NCBI GenBank assembly: GCA_013398615.1
Contig: VZSR01000520.1
Coordinates: 31,247,151-31,311,150, forward strand
Source of the DNA: Brachypodius melanocephalos
Taxonomy: Eukaryota > Chordata > Aves > Passeriformes > Pycnonotidae
Direction of reading: 5' to 3'
DNA length: 64,000 bases
The position numbers and the translations under genes are program-made. The notes beneath the pieces were generated by a model. The model ran no database searches. It saw only the letters and a program-made list of their open reading frames with translations, and had not been told where the DNA came from. Shown here in pieces: positions 12,441 through 25,055 of this stretch. Position 1 is the stretch's first letter, and every line of letters starts with the position of its first letter.

Positions 12441-14007
12441 GACATGCCCACGTGGCTCCAACCTTCACCCCTCAAGTCTAGTGTGAGAAACATCTGTTCT
12501 GGCTAAAACCACGACAAGGCTCATCGTGAAAAACTATCTTAATTATATAGTTTATCTATGAAAACAACACACGACAACAAAAGAAAAAGCTTTAAATATA
12601 GAATGTTTATGCATGGGAAACTTGAATTTGTTCAAGCTGGAGAAACATCTGAAGGTCTTTTAAAAAATGAGAAAGGGGAGAAAAATAATTTGAGAAGACT
12701 CACAATAAAAGTGTTATTTACTTGAGTGTGGTTCAGTATAGTTCCTTATGTGTTGAGGATCAATGGCATGTTATAATCAAACCTGTAGCACTCAGATAAT
12801 GGTGAGGTTACCAAGGTTCCAAGTAAAATATCTTAAATTACTTTCAGACATTTTTAAGACCCATCTAACCCTCAAATATGAAATATCTATAGCAATAGAA
12901 AACATACTAAATTATTGATTGAAATTATCCATTTGGAGCATTTGAAGTAAATAAATGATTACTGAATCACAAGGGTTTGGCTATCCACTAATAGCACAGA
13001 ATGATATGAGAGGGATAAAAACCATAAGATGTGACTAGCTTAACTAGGTTCTAGGCATGTACTTCTCTTTTCCCTGTCAATATTGACCACATTAGTCAAG
13101 ACCTTGCAATTTAAAAATTACTCTTTCCATGCTGAGACAAATCTATTTATATTTGATCTAATGAAAATTAAACCACTGAGTTTGCAAGACTGAATGTTTT
13201 CATAGGGGAAGGGGAGACTTTGGGAGTGGTGAGGAAGTGAATCATCATCATTATGGACTGCTGATGGGGATCTTCTCTGCAGATATTCCTAAGAAAACTG
13301 GAAGCAGCTTTGTAGCTTTATTCTGGGCAGAATGATTAGTGATTAATCATCCTCTATAACAGAGAACTATTCATATTCATTACTCCTATACATAAGCAAG
13401 ACGGCTTTACATAAGTAGTTTGGGAAACACAGATGGGATCATCACCCAAGTGAAGGATACATAATCTACTTTAAATTCATTTCCTGTCTTAGAAAGGAAC
13501 AAGAAAGTTGTGGGGGCTTTGTTTGTCTGGTTGGTTGGAGCTGGTTTCTTTTTGTTTGTTTTTATATTTGTTTCTTTCTTTAAACTTTTATTTAGAGGCT
13601 TTTTGAACTAAGCAGTATGTTTGAAAGCCACCATGCGTGTCTTCTAAATGAGATAGGAAAGAAGTCACCCATGCTTGTTCTTCCATTTTCTTGACCCTGC
13701 TTAGAGTAAGACAGCCCCTGGCTAGAGCACAAATCAGATCAAAAGAAAATCCTTTGTGCTGACGTGACTGAAGACAAACGTAAAAAGATGTAGGGATAAA
13801 CAGCATTAAAACAAGAACAGAAAAGCACTCTCAGCTGATTCTTCTCTCCGGATAGAACCAATCCTGTCAATCACAGCTGCTGTCTCTGTGCTTGTGTAAA
13901 TGGTTGACTGAGGCAAAGGTTCCTGCTATGTACATAAAGTCTTGTATATCATTTAGAGAAACAGATGCATTTCTCTGATGACAGGCAAAGAATTTCTGTC
14001 TTCTTAG

Positions 14008-14205
14008 GTGGTGAACTTAGCTGTGATGGCAGCTGGCCTAGTGCCCCACTTGGCCTTTACCAGAGTGCTGTCAGATGTTCCAGCCATCATATCCCCAGGC
14101 ACTTTCACCATTTCCTTGGGTCTGAATATGGACAGAGATTTTCTGTCTCAGTATTTCTTGACACTTATCTCAGTGCAGACCCTCTGCAGAGCACCCACCA
14201 CCAAG
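14008..14205 (+). CDS. Possible exon, unidentified product
   Basis: An open frame starts right after a pyrimidine tract and AG (tttctgtcttcttag) and runs 66 codons to AAG followed by GT, giving exactly 198 bases and symmetric phase 0. More than half of the codons end in G or C, well above the local base composition, and the translation is hydrophobic with segments such as AVMAAGLVPHLAFTRVL. Against an exon: the donor (gtttga) is weak, the frame ends in TGA right afterwards, and an overlapping frame (13965-14309, 114 codons) is also open, so a local rise in GC could explain both. I do not recognise the protein. A decayed retrocopy or transposon relic is equally possible. Confidence 0.2.
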
Positions 14206-16159
14206 GTTTGACTGCTACTTTCCAGGCTAACTCTGACTCCTCTTCTGGAGCCTCAATATGCAACTGCTTAGATTGCAATAGTGACTTTTCATTAATTCCT
14301 TGCCTTTGAGCTCACATAATTCATGGTATTTCACTGCTCATGTTTCCTTGTTTTTGGGCCCCTCTAGGGTTTCTCTTTCAACTTGATTTTAAAAGGCAAT
14401 AATCTCTTTTTTTTTTTTTTTCTGTTTGCTTGTTTATACTAGAGAATGGCAAAATTAGGCAAGGTTTTCTGCAGGATGGTCTGCAAACACGTGTGAGCAC
14501 ATATACCTACAGTCACTCTGCTAGGGTCCAAGATCAGCCTGGTTTGTGGTAAATATCAGGCAAATCACATATTGGATATGGGTGTAATAATATCCTCTTC
14601 TAGGTGCTGTGTTCATGGAAAGTGTTTTTTACAGCACTAAGGTTATGAAAAATTCCACCTTAATATATTTAGAGATTCTGTAGCAATTTTTTTCTTTTTA
14701 ATACATAAAAATTGTATATATCCCTCAAATTACGATATTCTCTTCCCCTCCCCCCATTTTAATTTATTTTTTTACATTTCATTTCAAGTTAAAGGGATGG
14801 CCAAGCAAGGTTATATCTGATAGCAAGGATCCTACTGTTAGTACAATGCAAAACTCTTTAAAGAATTCAAATAACTCAAATCAGTAGTAAATCTAAAAAA
14901 AAGATTTGTGTCAGTTTGCTTTGGTAGATGAAAATGCTTTCATTATGAATTTTGTTTTCAAAGCAGATTCTTTATTCTCCAGTTATGTGATATGATTCAT
15001 TTTGTTGCTTTGTATGTCTAAATATGCTTGATTTTTTAGTGAAGTGTAGGGGAAATTTATACTTGACTAATGGATCCTGTACCCTTGTTCCTGCTCCTTC
15101 TTGGCCAGCAAAGTAACAATACTTGATATTTATGTTATCATCTGATGATTAGGTGCAAAACCACTTTCCAAATATTTCTAAACAAAACTTTTGCAGCTTA
15201 GGTAGGCAATGTTCACTTATAGTCACAAGTGGCAGACAACCAAAGCATATAGGGCTTGTTTATTTTTAAAAGTCATCCCACTCATAAACAGATTTTCAAA
15301 TGAACATTATACATGGTCTCATGTAGCCTGTTCCTTATAGTAGCTGCTGAGAGCTGTCTACTTTTGAAACCATAGCTACTATTATATAAATAAATAGAAA
15401 TTTTTATCTTTGAAGTCAGCTGTGGCTCTTGAACACACTAGAATACATGGCTCAGGACTCCCTTTAAAATATGTGCTGGGGGAAATCACAAAGATCTTAT
15501 TCTAAACCAGAAGTACATTTTCTTCAGAAATCACTTCAGAAGTTAGGCCAATAATACCTAGCTCTGTTACAGAGGCAGACATAATTAGTACAAATGAGCT
15601 ACTGACAGGAAAACAGAAGCTCTTTCTTACCCTCTGTGCATCGCTTGTAATTGGTTATATGTTAAAGTACATTGCTTAAAATGCCTCTCTCACCCGATTT
15701 CTGGGACCAAATGCAATGTATCAATTTGACTAAAAATTGCAACATGGCAAAAAAGAATCCAACAAAACAGCTAAATTCTGCCCTTATGAAAATACAATTC
15801 TTCTTTTTAAAAATTGAGTGTACTAGATAACAAAGCCTACTTGATTTCTAATGCAGTTATAGGTATTTTGGTGGCATTTGTTTGTTTATTTCGACAGGCC
15901 AGAATTTGTTAGTCTGGGAGATGATAAGATATTTGAGTCTCCAGAGTCATGTGTGTGCCTGTGTGTGTATACATTCTCTGCTAGCCTTCAAACACAGAAA
16001 TCTTGTTGGAGTCTGTCTTGAAGTATTTACCTTGGGTAAATTAAACCAATACAAGGAAAAATCTAAGATAGTGGAAAATCATATGAAATAACTTATGCTG
16101 AAGGAATCAGTTAAGTTTAAAAATAGCTATTAAAGCAATTCCTATCAAGAAAAAAAATA

Positions 16160-16184
16160 CAAAACTAAATGAGATTTAGTTTTG
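16160..16184. repeat. Hairpin, 11-bp perfect arms, 3-base loop
   Basis: CAAAACTAAAT at 16160-16170 is followed by gag and its exact reverse complement at 16174-16184. The loop is too small and the arms too short for a microRNA precursor. There is no T run placed like a bacterial terminator, and the context is eukaryotic. It is listed only as structure. Confidence 0.8.
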
Positions 16185-17594
16185 AAACTCAATTACCATA
16201 TTATCTCTACCTATCTACAACAAATGCTTCTACAGTCTCCAAAACATTAATCATTATTATGGTACTGTGATGTTTGATCAAAAGTTGGCTTGTTTATTTA
16301 ATTTTGTTTAATTTTTTTTTCTGCTTTCCACTGCTTTGTTTCAAGCTGTTCTACATGGTTTTGCTGAAAAGAACTATTTTAATTTGGACAAAGAAGACTC
16401 TTTGAAACAACATTCCACTGAAAGCAAAAAAAATAATTACACCTGCTAAGATGAGATTGCAATGTTTCCTACCCTTTCTAGCAAGAGACTCACTTGTCTC
16501 AGCTTTCCTCTTCCTTCTCTCCTTTTCTCATCTCTCAAGTCTATGCTTGTAATAGTCTGTGCTTTCTAGTACTGAATATCTGCTAAATATTCTACAAAGT
16601 TTTTTTATATATTTTAGTATTAGAAGTGTTAGAGAAAAAAATTTTGAAAGATATTTTTCCCTGAAAGCAGAAGCCACTCAAAGCTAAAATATTCCACGTG
16701 AAAATGATTATTGATTTAAAGATAGTCACAGTGCTTTTGCACCAGATACACATAATAGCATACAATTTCTTAGTATTTCAATAGTTCTAAGATATTGTTT
16801 TCAGATTTCCATGGATAAAACTCTGAAGTTCTTACTAACTCTCTCTCAAAAAATAGCAGTAGAATTTTAAATTTGGAGTTTCAAGTAGGGTTTACATACT
16901 CCCTGAAGGAGTTGCTATTTAAAAATAAGGTAGGAATTCTTAGAGCTGACTTTAAAACGAGCCTTTTTTCTTTTCTCTTGGAGAGATACAGTCAAATATG
17001 TTCTGATTTCTGGTGGCTTCATAACTATTATTCATCTTTGTTCCACTATTTTATGTTTTTCTGTATATACAGCAAGATATTTACATTTTCTTGCTTTAAT
17101 AGGGTACAGTACTCCCAAAGGCAACAAATGCAAAACTAGTACGAATACTCATAATGAGTGACAGTTTTCATAATCAACTGTGAGAAGGAACCACAATTTT
17201 CAAGATCAAAAATGCAGTGGTAATTTCCAAAGAAGTGTTGGTGTATGGCACAATCCATGGACTCTTACAATGTTTTGTATTGTTCTCCATTCCTCTTCAG
17301 AGACCAAACTGTTCTGTGTTTGGAGAGACTTTAATTTCTCACTCCTTGGAGAAGAGAAAAAAGAAGCAAAATATTGTCACTCCTCTCTGAGTTAGGAAAA
17401 GACGTGCAAATGTAAAAAATAGATCTGTATTCCACTGCTGCTGTAAACAAAACAGCAAAGGGTGGAGGGTGGGAAAGAAACTCTCCAAGGAAACACAGAA
17501 GAAAATGGCTCCTTGTCTGCATTAGGCTACAGTCCAAGCAAGCGACAGAGTTTGGAGGAGCTGTGGAATGGCACCCCTGTCTCACTGCAGCTGG

Positions 17595-17694
17595 NNNNNN
17601 NNNNNNNNNNNNNNNNNNNNNNNNNNNNNNNNNNNNNNNNNNNNNNNNNNNNNNNNNNNNNNNNNNNNNNNNNNNNNNNNNNNNNNNNNNNNNN
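17595..17694. other. Assembly gap (100 N)
   Basis: Exactly 100 N, the conventional placeholder for a gap of unknown size. The left flank (about 17500-17594) is GC-richer than average, which may be why sequencing failed. Open frames that cross it on either strand are artefacts. Confidence 0.99.
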
Positions 17695-17956
17695 ATAAGT
17701 TTGATGATTAACATGTAGTTATATAATGAAAAGAGTGTAAAAACCTGTTCATCCTGCATTCATGTCAGAGGCAGATATGGGTTTGCACCCCTGGCTTCCA
17801 GAACTCTTCAATAAAAGCACCTGCATATAATCATGCTATGCTGTGATTATGTGTTTCTATGCTAACAACCTGTTTACAATTCACTCTCCCTGTAAGGGTT
17901 GCTGTATATTGGCTGTTAGAATGTTATAGCTATCTCTCCTTGACATATTTGCCATG

Positions 17957-18007
<51 letters not shown>

Positions 18008-21000
18008 AACTTTACTACTTTCCTACTCACTGAGGCCATACAAAAATCTTTTTTAGTTATTAAATATTTAGCCAATCTTTTCCTTTCTCTCATATTGTTA
18101 TGAAAATGATATATATATAACTGTAGCCCACAATTTATTTCATTCTGTGTAAGAGCGAAATGCCTTCCCTTCCTTTAGTGCTTGAGTCAGATAACCAAGG
18201 AATGCATTAATCCTTAAGATATAATTATATTCCCAAGAAAGATACACAAGCATGTTTTAACAAAAATAAATTTTCTTCCCAGTGGAAATAGACAGAATCC
18301 TATTTACTCCCATATCAAGAAAAATAAAATGATTAGGGGGTATTTTTATATATAATTTCAAAAATCTTAACAGTACAGGAAAACTCAAAAAAAGTTGGCT
18401 AGTTCTGAGTCAACTTCTAAAATGCAACATCTCCTCCTTCAAAAAAATCCTTAATTTTTCAAAAGTTGTCCATCAACATAGTAAACTGAAGAGTAAATTA
18501 TTTGGCTTCGAATTTAGTATGTGTTTATTTTAAAACCTTTAAAATTGCATTTATGATTAGTTATGTATGAGGAACTTTATATGAGCACAAAGTTATTACT
18601 GTAATAAAAGAGGTCTGAGAAGGCTGCAGTGACAGCATTATTTAATATAAGTTACCCATGTCTACTTATTTCCTACAGAGACTCTGGAATCAAGCCTAGG
18701 ACAACTATGAATACTTCAACTAGACATCTCAAGGGAATATGCCCATTTTACTACTGGAACAATCAACACTACAAATTTCCCTTAGGTACTCATGAATTTG
18801 AAGCTGGACAGTTAGGAAAAGCGTTTAAAGGCTTATAAGATACCTGAATGCCATTGTTCAAACAAGTACAAGAAAATGAACTCCAATGTTTTAATACCCT
18901 AAACCAAGGAAATCTATACAGTTAGAAATATATTACGAAAAAATTAATTTCTTATGTGACTCCAGAAGGACAACTAATTAAAGAATTATTAATTTTTTGA
19001 TGTGAAAATAATGAATTTTCTATATTTTCAAAGGTTTTTTTTAACTTCTACCTTCTACATATTTTAGATGGCTTTGTTTTTTTTTGTGGGTTTTTTTTTT
19101 TTTTTTTTTCCTAAGGGTGAATGAATAAGGTTTTCAATAGGATAGGACACACTATCTCTAGGTTTAATGTGGGAAAGAATTTTGTGAAAAACAATTGGTA
19201 AAATGCTTCAGAGACATTTTTTGATCAGGAAACTCTGTGGAAGAGTGAAAACAAAGATTTGCACTTATGTTTAAAGATATTGAGGATTTTAAGACCTTGC
19301 ATCTTGAACACTGAATGAAGAAATCATACATTAATAAAGCAATGCTGGGCATTACACAGTAGAATAAGTAATAATTTCATTGTAAGAACAGATGCAAGAA
19401 CATAAATCTCAGTATCGTCTATATCAAGTAATTCAACCAAAAATGCTACTAATTTACTTTGAATTTTCTACTGCTGGCCAATATAGTGTCCAGGTCTGAG
19501 ACATCCTTTTTCATATATTTCTATAAATGTAAGGAACTTCAAAAATAGTGAAAGAAATTAATAATTTTAACCACTAACAACAAAAGCAAACAAATGGAAC
19601 CAAAACAGAACCAGAAAACAATCTGTATTTTCATATGAAACAGTTACTTCAATGAAACATGAAGATTAGCTTAAAATAGTAGAGAAAAATTACATAATAG
19701 GTAGGAATATTGTGGAGAAAAGTCCTCATTCAATGCAAGTAGGTATCTAGAATCATCTAGTTTAGCTTCAAGCCTCAGATTTCTGGGAAATGGTAAGACA
19801 AAAGAACAACAGATCAACAGGAAGAATAAGTCAGCATTTGAGTAATACTAAATAAAGCTTCACACTTTTTTGTATTAATATATGATCCTTTGCAATAATT
19901 ATTTGCATATCCTCCTTCCTTTAAAAAAAAAAACCAAAACAAACAAACTCAAACAAAATATTAGATATTAAATTCTTCAGGAAGTTAAATATATTTACAA
20001 GCATACTTCACAAACACACATTCATGACAAATAGCTCAAAATTTGATTGCAGGTTTAGACTGTCTATCCTCCACACCTCATTGCTAAGGATTTTTTTTTC
20101 CCATGTAGTGCATAATGAAAAGTCTGGAAAGCTTCATTATTCTTATTGCTGGGTTTTTTGTTGTCATTATTATTAATTAGTAGTAGCAGTAGTAGTACAT
20201 TAATTTAATATCTGAATTGTCTTCTTACAAGTCATTCTTGATTTTTTGTTAGCTATAGATCTTACTTTTTTGACAATCTAAGAAATGTTATCACAGATTT
20301 ATAATGATAACTGTTGTTCTCAGTTTACACAAGAACAATGAAATGTAAATTATATGATTTATCATATCATAAATTAACGATATTCTGGTAATTGTTTTGA
20401 ATTTTTTTTTCCCAATGGAAGGTTAGGGAACTTACTTGTCTTCCATTATCCAGTAGAAATATTTTTTTAAATTCTAAATAACATCACTTTTCCAGACCTC
20501 TTAAAAAGTTTTCTGTTCCATGATATACAGAAAATCTTGACTCAGCTGTTTTTTTTGAAACTTCCACTATTATGGCACTGACTCTAGGCGGTACCATGCG
20601 TGCTTTGAACAGAATTTCATTTTGGTTTAAGTACCATTTCCATTCTATACAGTATTCATCATTTAGCTGTTGGTTTGGTTTTGTGGGTGTTTTTTTCCAG
20701 GATTTTTTCTTTTTAAATGCAACCAAAGACCCTGAAGCAATCATTTTTGTTTATGGAGATCCAGTGGTATAACAGATTCAAAAATCTCTATTCCAACATG
20801 GAGAAATTTAGTGTCAAGGGTCACCAAAACAGTCAGCTCCAACACTCTTTCTATTTTATCTTGATCTCCTTATCTACATATAAGATGCCATACATATGCA
20901 GAGCTCATACTAGTAGTTGTAATGTACCAAGAAGTACCTGATGGTATCTTACATTATTATTCTTTTGAGACTCACTGATCCTGTGACTGGATACATATGG

Positions 21001-23909
21001 AGGAAATGGGAAAATAAAAGTATGACAGCACATCCAGTTTTGCATATTCATGTTTCTTTGAGTGCCAGAGTCCTACTCTCAGTTAAGGTATTCCTTAACT
21101 TCACCAAACTCTAAACTAGATTGTTTATTTTTTTTTTATTTAAAGGTCTGTTTGCCTTTCTCCCTTTCTTCCACAAAAAGGTAATTTCATGCTAAACTAC
21201 TTTTAGCATACATAAAACTTTCAGTATTATAAAAAGACAAGGCTGACTCAGAAGTTATTCTAATGAGTCAGTGGCATTGCGTTAAAGCAAAACCCTAGAG
21301 AGAGTTTAGAATCAACCAGATTGAAACAAGTAAATACAAGTATGTCAGTCTGCAGCCCAGAAGTAAAGTAATTTTCTACCTCCTGTGTACCTCTGGCAGC
21401 TATCTATATTTGCTGTTCTCCCTTCAGCATCAGCAACTGCAACCACTTAAACTTGATCCTTCTGTCCTGATCAGTTATATGGAGAAAAGGCAGTAGAGGT
21501 CTGTCTTAATTCATGTGGGATGCCCTTAATGCTTTCCCTAGAGTGAACATGCTTTATTTCTTACTAGAATTATCTTCTTTCTGTTTCTTACACTATCTGT
21601 TTCCATCTCATAAGGGATACTTGAAAGCTTCTATCTAAACCAGGTACCAATTATGTAAAATTAAGAACAGGCTTTTGAAAATTCAGTCACAGAACATGTG
21701 CTGTCGTTTTCAACACAAATTTCACACATTTTCAATACTGGCAATGCCTTGAATTGGAGAGGATGTGAAATAGTTTTCATTTGCACTCAGAACATTGAAT
21801 ATTTCTTAGGAAAGCACAGAAGTCAGGTTAACTTCAAAGTACAAAACCTATTTGTCAGAGGTGAGATCTGTATGGAAATGGTGAAAGTCCTGTTTGGATA
21901 AAACCCTGCAGATACATATGAGCAAAAGCTCTGTTCTGACACTGTAGCTCAAATTCAGAGTGCAGCATTTTTTGTGAGCCATCTTGGTGAATGACAGCTA
22001 AGTAAAAGATTTGCAGGTGGGGTTCACGGTGGGAAAATCCGGCATCCTGAAAAGTGACACCGGATCTGGGGTACATCCCAGTCATTCCATACATTATTAA
22101 TTTTGTGTAGTTGGAGGTCTGGTATCTTACAAAAAATATAAACATAGGGTCATCTCTCTGCTTAAGCTCTTTGGAAAGTCATGCTCTTATTTTTTTAGGG
22201 ACTGCTGTGTTAGGTCTCCTATAGAATCCTCTCATACATCCACTTGTCTTTAAGCAGCAGAGAAAACCACAAGAGTACCTGACATATGTTTGGTTTCCCT
22301 TGCATGGGGATCATCTTGTTGTCTATTTATTGTTATTACCCATCAGAAGCTGGAATAGCTATCACTGTTCTTTTCCTATCCATACTCATAAGGATTTTAT
22401 GCTCATGTAAATTCAGACCACACTTCCTACACATTCTATAAAGAACAAGTGAGGATGGAAATTGCACAAAGCCAACTTTTGGCAAAGGTGTTGTTTTTAT
22501 TCAATTTTTACCTAGAAATATTACAATATGTATAAATCTTATACAAATATGAAAAGTAGTTACTACCTTTGTAATGAAATATTATTTATCATATTTGGCT
22601 AATTATGAATTACTGCAGAATTACTAGAACCAGCAGGTCTTTTTTAGAGTGAAAAACTAAGATTAAAATCACTTGTCCTCAATTGCCTAGAAACCTGGCA
22701 AGAACTGCAGGAAGAAAAGGTAAGTGTTTTTGAATCCCTTTCTCAGTTCACAAGGAGAGATTTATTTTTTTTTTCCTTCTTCCATCAAGATACCATTAAA
22801 CTAAAACTTGAAGAAATTGACCAACTGTGTCTGTTTATACTTTGGTCACCAATTTAACTTTGCAGTTAAGCTTTTTTGGCAGCAATTTGACCATCCTTTC
22901 AATTGGTAGCATTGACAAATAATAGCTATTTGGACAGAGAACACAATACATCCAGAAGCAAACTCCATGGTATATATAAAAGTATTCATCTTGCACCATA
23001 GCTTGAAAATTCAATTCTTATAAAAGCAAAATCATTACAGAGACACAAGTGCTCTGAGGACAGGACTGGGAGCACATGGGGGTTGTTTTCAATTGAAGCA
23101 TAAAAGAGTTTTAAATCAATTTCAAAGTTCAATATCCTCCAAGGGAGGGTAATGAGGAAAGTATATGCAGCAACCCTGTTTTCCTTGACAATATTTTGTT
23201 TGCTGTGTTGCCCAGGAGATTTTACCCTTGGTTCTTCTACATGGGTAGGTAAGTGGAGAACAATATGCAAGTACCTGAGAGGGTCAAAACACATAAAGAT
23301 TAATTTTGTATTCTGACAACCCTTGCACACTTGAATCCACAGCTCTGACTTAAATTTTTACAAGATAAACTTGGTCCATATGATCAATGAATAATATCTC
23401 TTTAAATTGATTAACTAGCCAAAAAGGGCAGGAAACATGCTGAACTATAAAGATAAAGGATTTACTTTCTGTTTATTGAACTCTAACCAAGTAGTTCTTT
23501 GGTTCAGAGGAGAACTTTGATGACATTTTGTCCCAATTTTTTCAAAGCTGGCAAAATAGTTAGTGTGGGCTGGTGGAAAATTAGTTTGAGTTTAAACTAA
23601 ATTAGTTCACTTTAATTCACACAAAATTTTTTGAGATGGGAAAAATGAAAATGGACATTCTTATCAACATATTTTGAAGACATTCTGCTATATGAAATGT
23701 CAGAAGTAATCTCAGTAAAGACACCACAGAGTGAAATAAAGTGGTCCATACATAAAGAGTGGTATATACCTAAAGAGGTAACATAAAGAGTGCAAAATAT
23801 CACGTAGATATCACTATCATACATTACACAGAAGTTAAAAGGTGGACTACATATGTTCTCTTTTCAGTACATTGAAATTCTCTTTACTTAATATGCATGG
23901 TGTTCTGTA
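17695..23909. other. AT-rich non-coding DNA, no gene seen
   Basis: About 6.2 kb of AT-rich sequence. The open frames (for example 18629-18838, 20484-20772 on both strands, 21698-21901, 21855-22145 and 22986-23330) lack motifs, and their codon composition follows the background. A splice-like pair is visible at 22689-22717 (acceptor-like cctag, donor gtaagt), bounding only 29 bases, which I treat as chance. A CA/TA microsatellite is listed separately. No transposon was recognised. Confidence 0.65.
17957..18006 (+). repeat. Compound CA/TA microsatellite
   Basis: About 19 CA units run directly into six TA units. It underlies the odd valine/cysteine repeat in the minus-strand open frame at 17881-18093, which is therefore not a gene. 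A typical polymorphic marker-type repeat. Confidence 0.95.
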
Positions 23910-24460
23910 TGTCATAGTTTAAGATTACAAGGCAGCTAAACACCACACAGACAGTTACTCACAACTCTCCCCATAGTGGGATGGGAAGGAACTGGAAAAA
24001 AAAAAAGTAGAACTTGTGAGATAAACACAGTTTAATAGGACAGAAATGGAAGAAAAAATAACGATGATGATAGTTATAATAATGATGCAAAATTTAGATG
24101 ATACAAAGCAAGGTACTTTCACATGCTCACCATCTGCTGACTGATGCCCAGCCATCCCTTAGCCAGCTTCCCCCCAGATTTGTACTCTAAACATGATACC
24201 ACATGGAATGGAATATCCCTTTGGCCAGGTTGGATTGTCTGTTCTCTCCATGTCACCTCCCAAATTCTTGTGCTCTTCTAAGCCTTCTCAGTTGTGGGGT
24301 GGTTTGAGAAGCTGAATAGACCTGGACTTAGTGTAAACATTGATCAGCAACAACTAAAATATCAGTATCTTGTGAACATTATTCTCATACTAAATACAAA
24401 ACAGCTCTATACCAGGTACTTGGAGCAAAATTAGCTCTATCCCAGATGAAATATGGACCA
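23910..24460 (-). mobile_element. Solo LTR of an avian endogenous retrovirus, nearly complete
   Basis: Read on the minus strand, this matches an LTR family I know from many bird genomes. On the plus strand its end starts tgtcatagtttaagattaca and its other end reads cccagatgaaatatggacca, so the TG...CA termini are approximately kept. In between lie the recognisable blocks ggatgggaaggaactgg, gaatatccctttggccaggt and gagaagctgaatagacctgg. On the minus strand an ATTAAA poly-A signal lies at 24036-24031, and the TATA region (about 24190-24179) has decayed. No gag, pol or env sequence adjoins it, so it is a solo LTR left by recombination. I could not find a clear target-site duplication, consistent with age. 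No coding capacity. Confidence 0.8.
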
Positions 24461-24889
24461 AAAAACTAAGAATTCAAGTGTTAAATCCCTTTAGTTAAAT
24501 GTGATGCTAATGCTAAAAGTCTTATAAAAAGATCTTTAGTGACATTTTGTTTCTTAAGATATATATCAGATAACCCATGCATAGCTGTTATTCTGTGCAT
24601 TAAATGATGTGCCAGTACTTATTTAACATATAACAACTGCCTTATTAAATAGGAATTAAATACATATCAGAGATACTTAGTCTGAGCTGTTACTGCTCAT
24701 ATCAAACTTCATGCTTTTCAATGGCTATGTGCAAAGTATGATTGCTATATTTTTACAATATGTCTGTTCAGTTTAATTTACTAGAATTCGAACTTAGGGT
24801 TCTTTGCCTCCTAAGTGGTGATCAGGGTGACAGGACCACTGTGGGCTATGAGCTCCCAGACAAGTTTGGTGAAGTTCCTTGTAAAAAAC
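24461..24889. other. Non-coding spacer between LTR and CR1
   Basis: AT-rich sequence without a recognised feature up to about 24780. From 24795 the base composition becomes more balanced and leads into the CR1 3' end; it may be a more diverged upstream part of the same LINE, but I could not match it. Confidence 0.5.
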
Positions 24890-25055
24890 TCTGCTGAGTA
24901 TTAGTATACACCACCAGGATGAACCATCCCTGGAAGTGTTCAAGGCCTTATTGGATGTGGTTTTGAACAATCCTGGACTACAGCCCATGCTACAGGTGCT
25001 GGAACTAGATGATCTTTAGGCCCCTCCCAACCCTAAACAGTCAACGAATCCATGA
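24890..25055 (+). mobile_element. CR1 LINE, 3' end fragment
   Basis: Clear CR1 3' blocks in the right order: gatgaaccatccctggaagt, gttcaaggccttattggatg, ttttgaacaatcctggacta, ggtgctggaactagatgatc and cccctcccaaccctaaacag. The closing octamer repeats are reduced to about one degenerate unit (atccatgac). This is the last 160 bases or so of CR1, including the end of the ORF2 reading frame and the short untranslated region. The family is standard in birds; the left edge is uncertain. Confidence 0.9.

Larger units (their letters stand above)
12441..17594. other. AT-rich non-coding DNA with one exon-like island
   Basis: Mostly featureless AT-rich sequence. The frames at 13588-13806, 15882-16091, 16873-17139 and 17180-17395 show nothing recognisable. 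A GC-richer island at about 13840-14300 is listed separately as a possible exon, and a hairpin at 16160-16184 is also listed separately. The last 100 bases before the gap are slightly GC-richer than the surroundings. Confidence 0.6.

Noticed and set aside
16160..16184. Hairpin considered as a microRNA precursor
   Set aside because: Arms of 11 bp with a 3-base loop are too short for a precursor.
17331..17759. 142-codon minus-strand and 78-codon plus-strand frames across the first gap
   Set aside because: Both depend on reading through 100 N, so their length means nothing; the visible parts carry no motif.
17881..18093. Frame with a valine/cysteine repeat
   Set aside because: Produced by the CA/TA microsatellite.
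22689..22717. 29-base interval between cctag and gtaagt considered as a micro-exon
   Set aside because: The acceptor has a poor pyrimidine tract and there is no frame or neighbour to support it.
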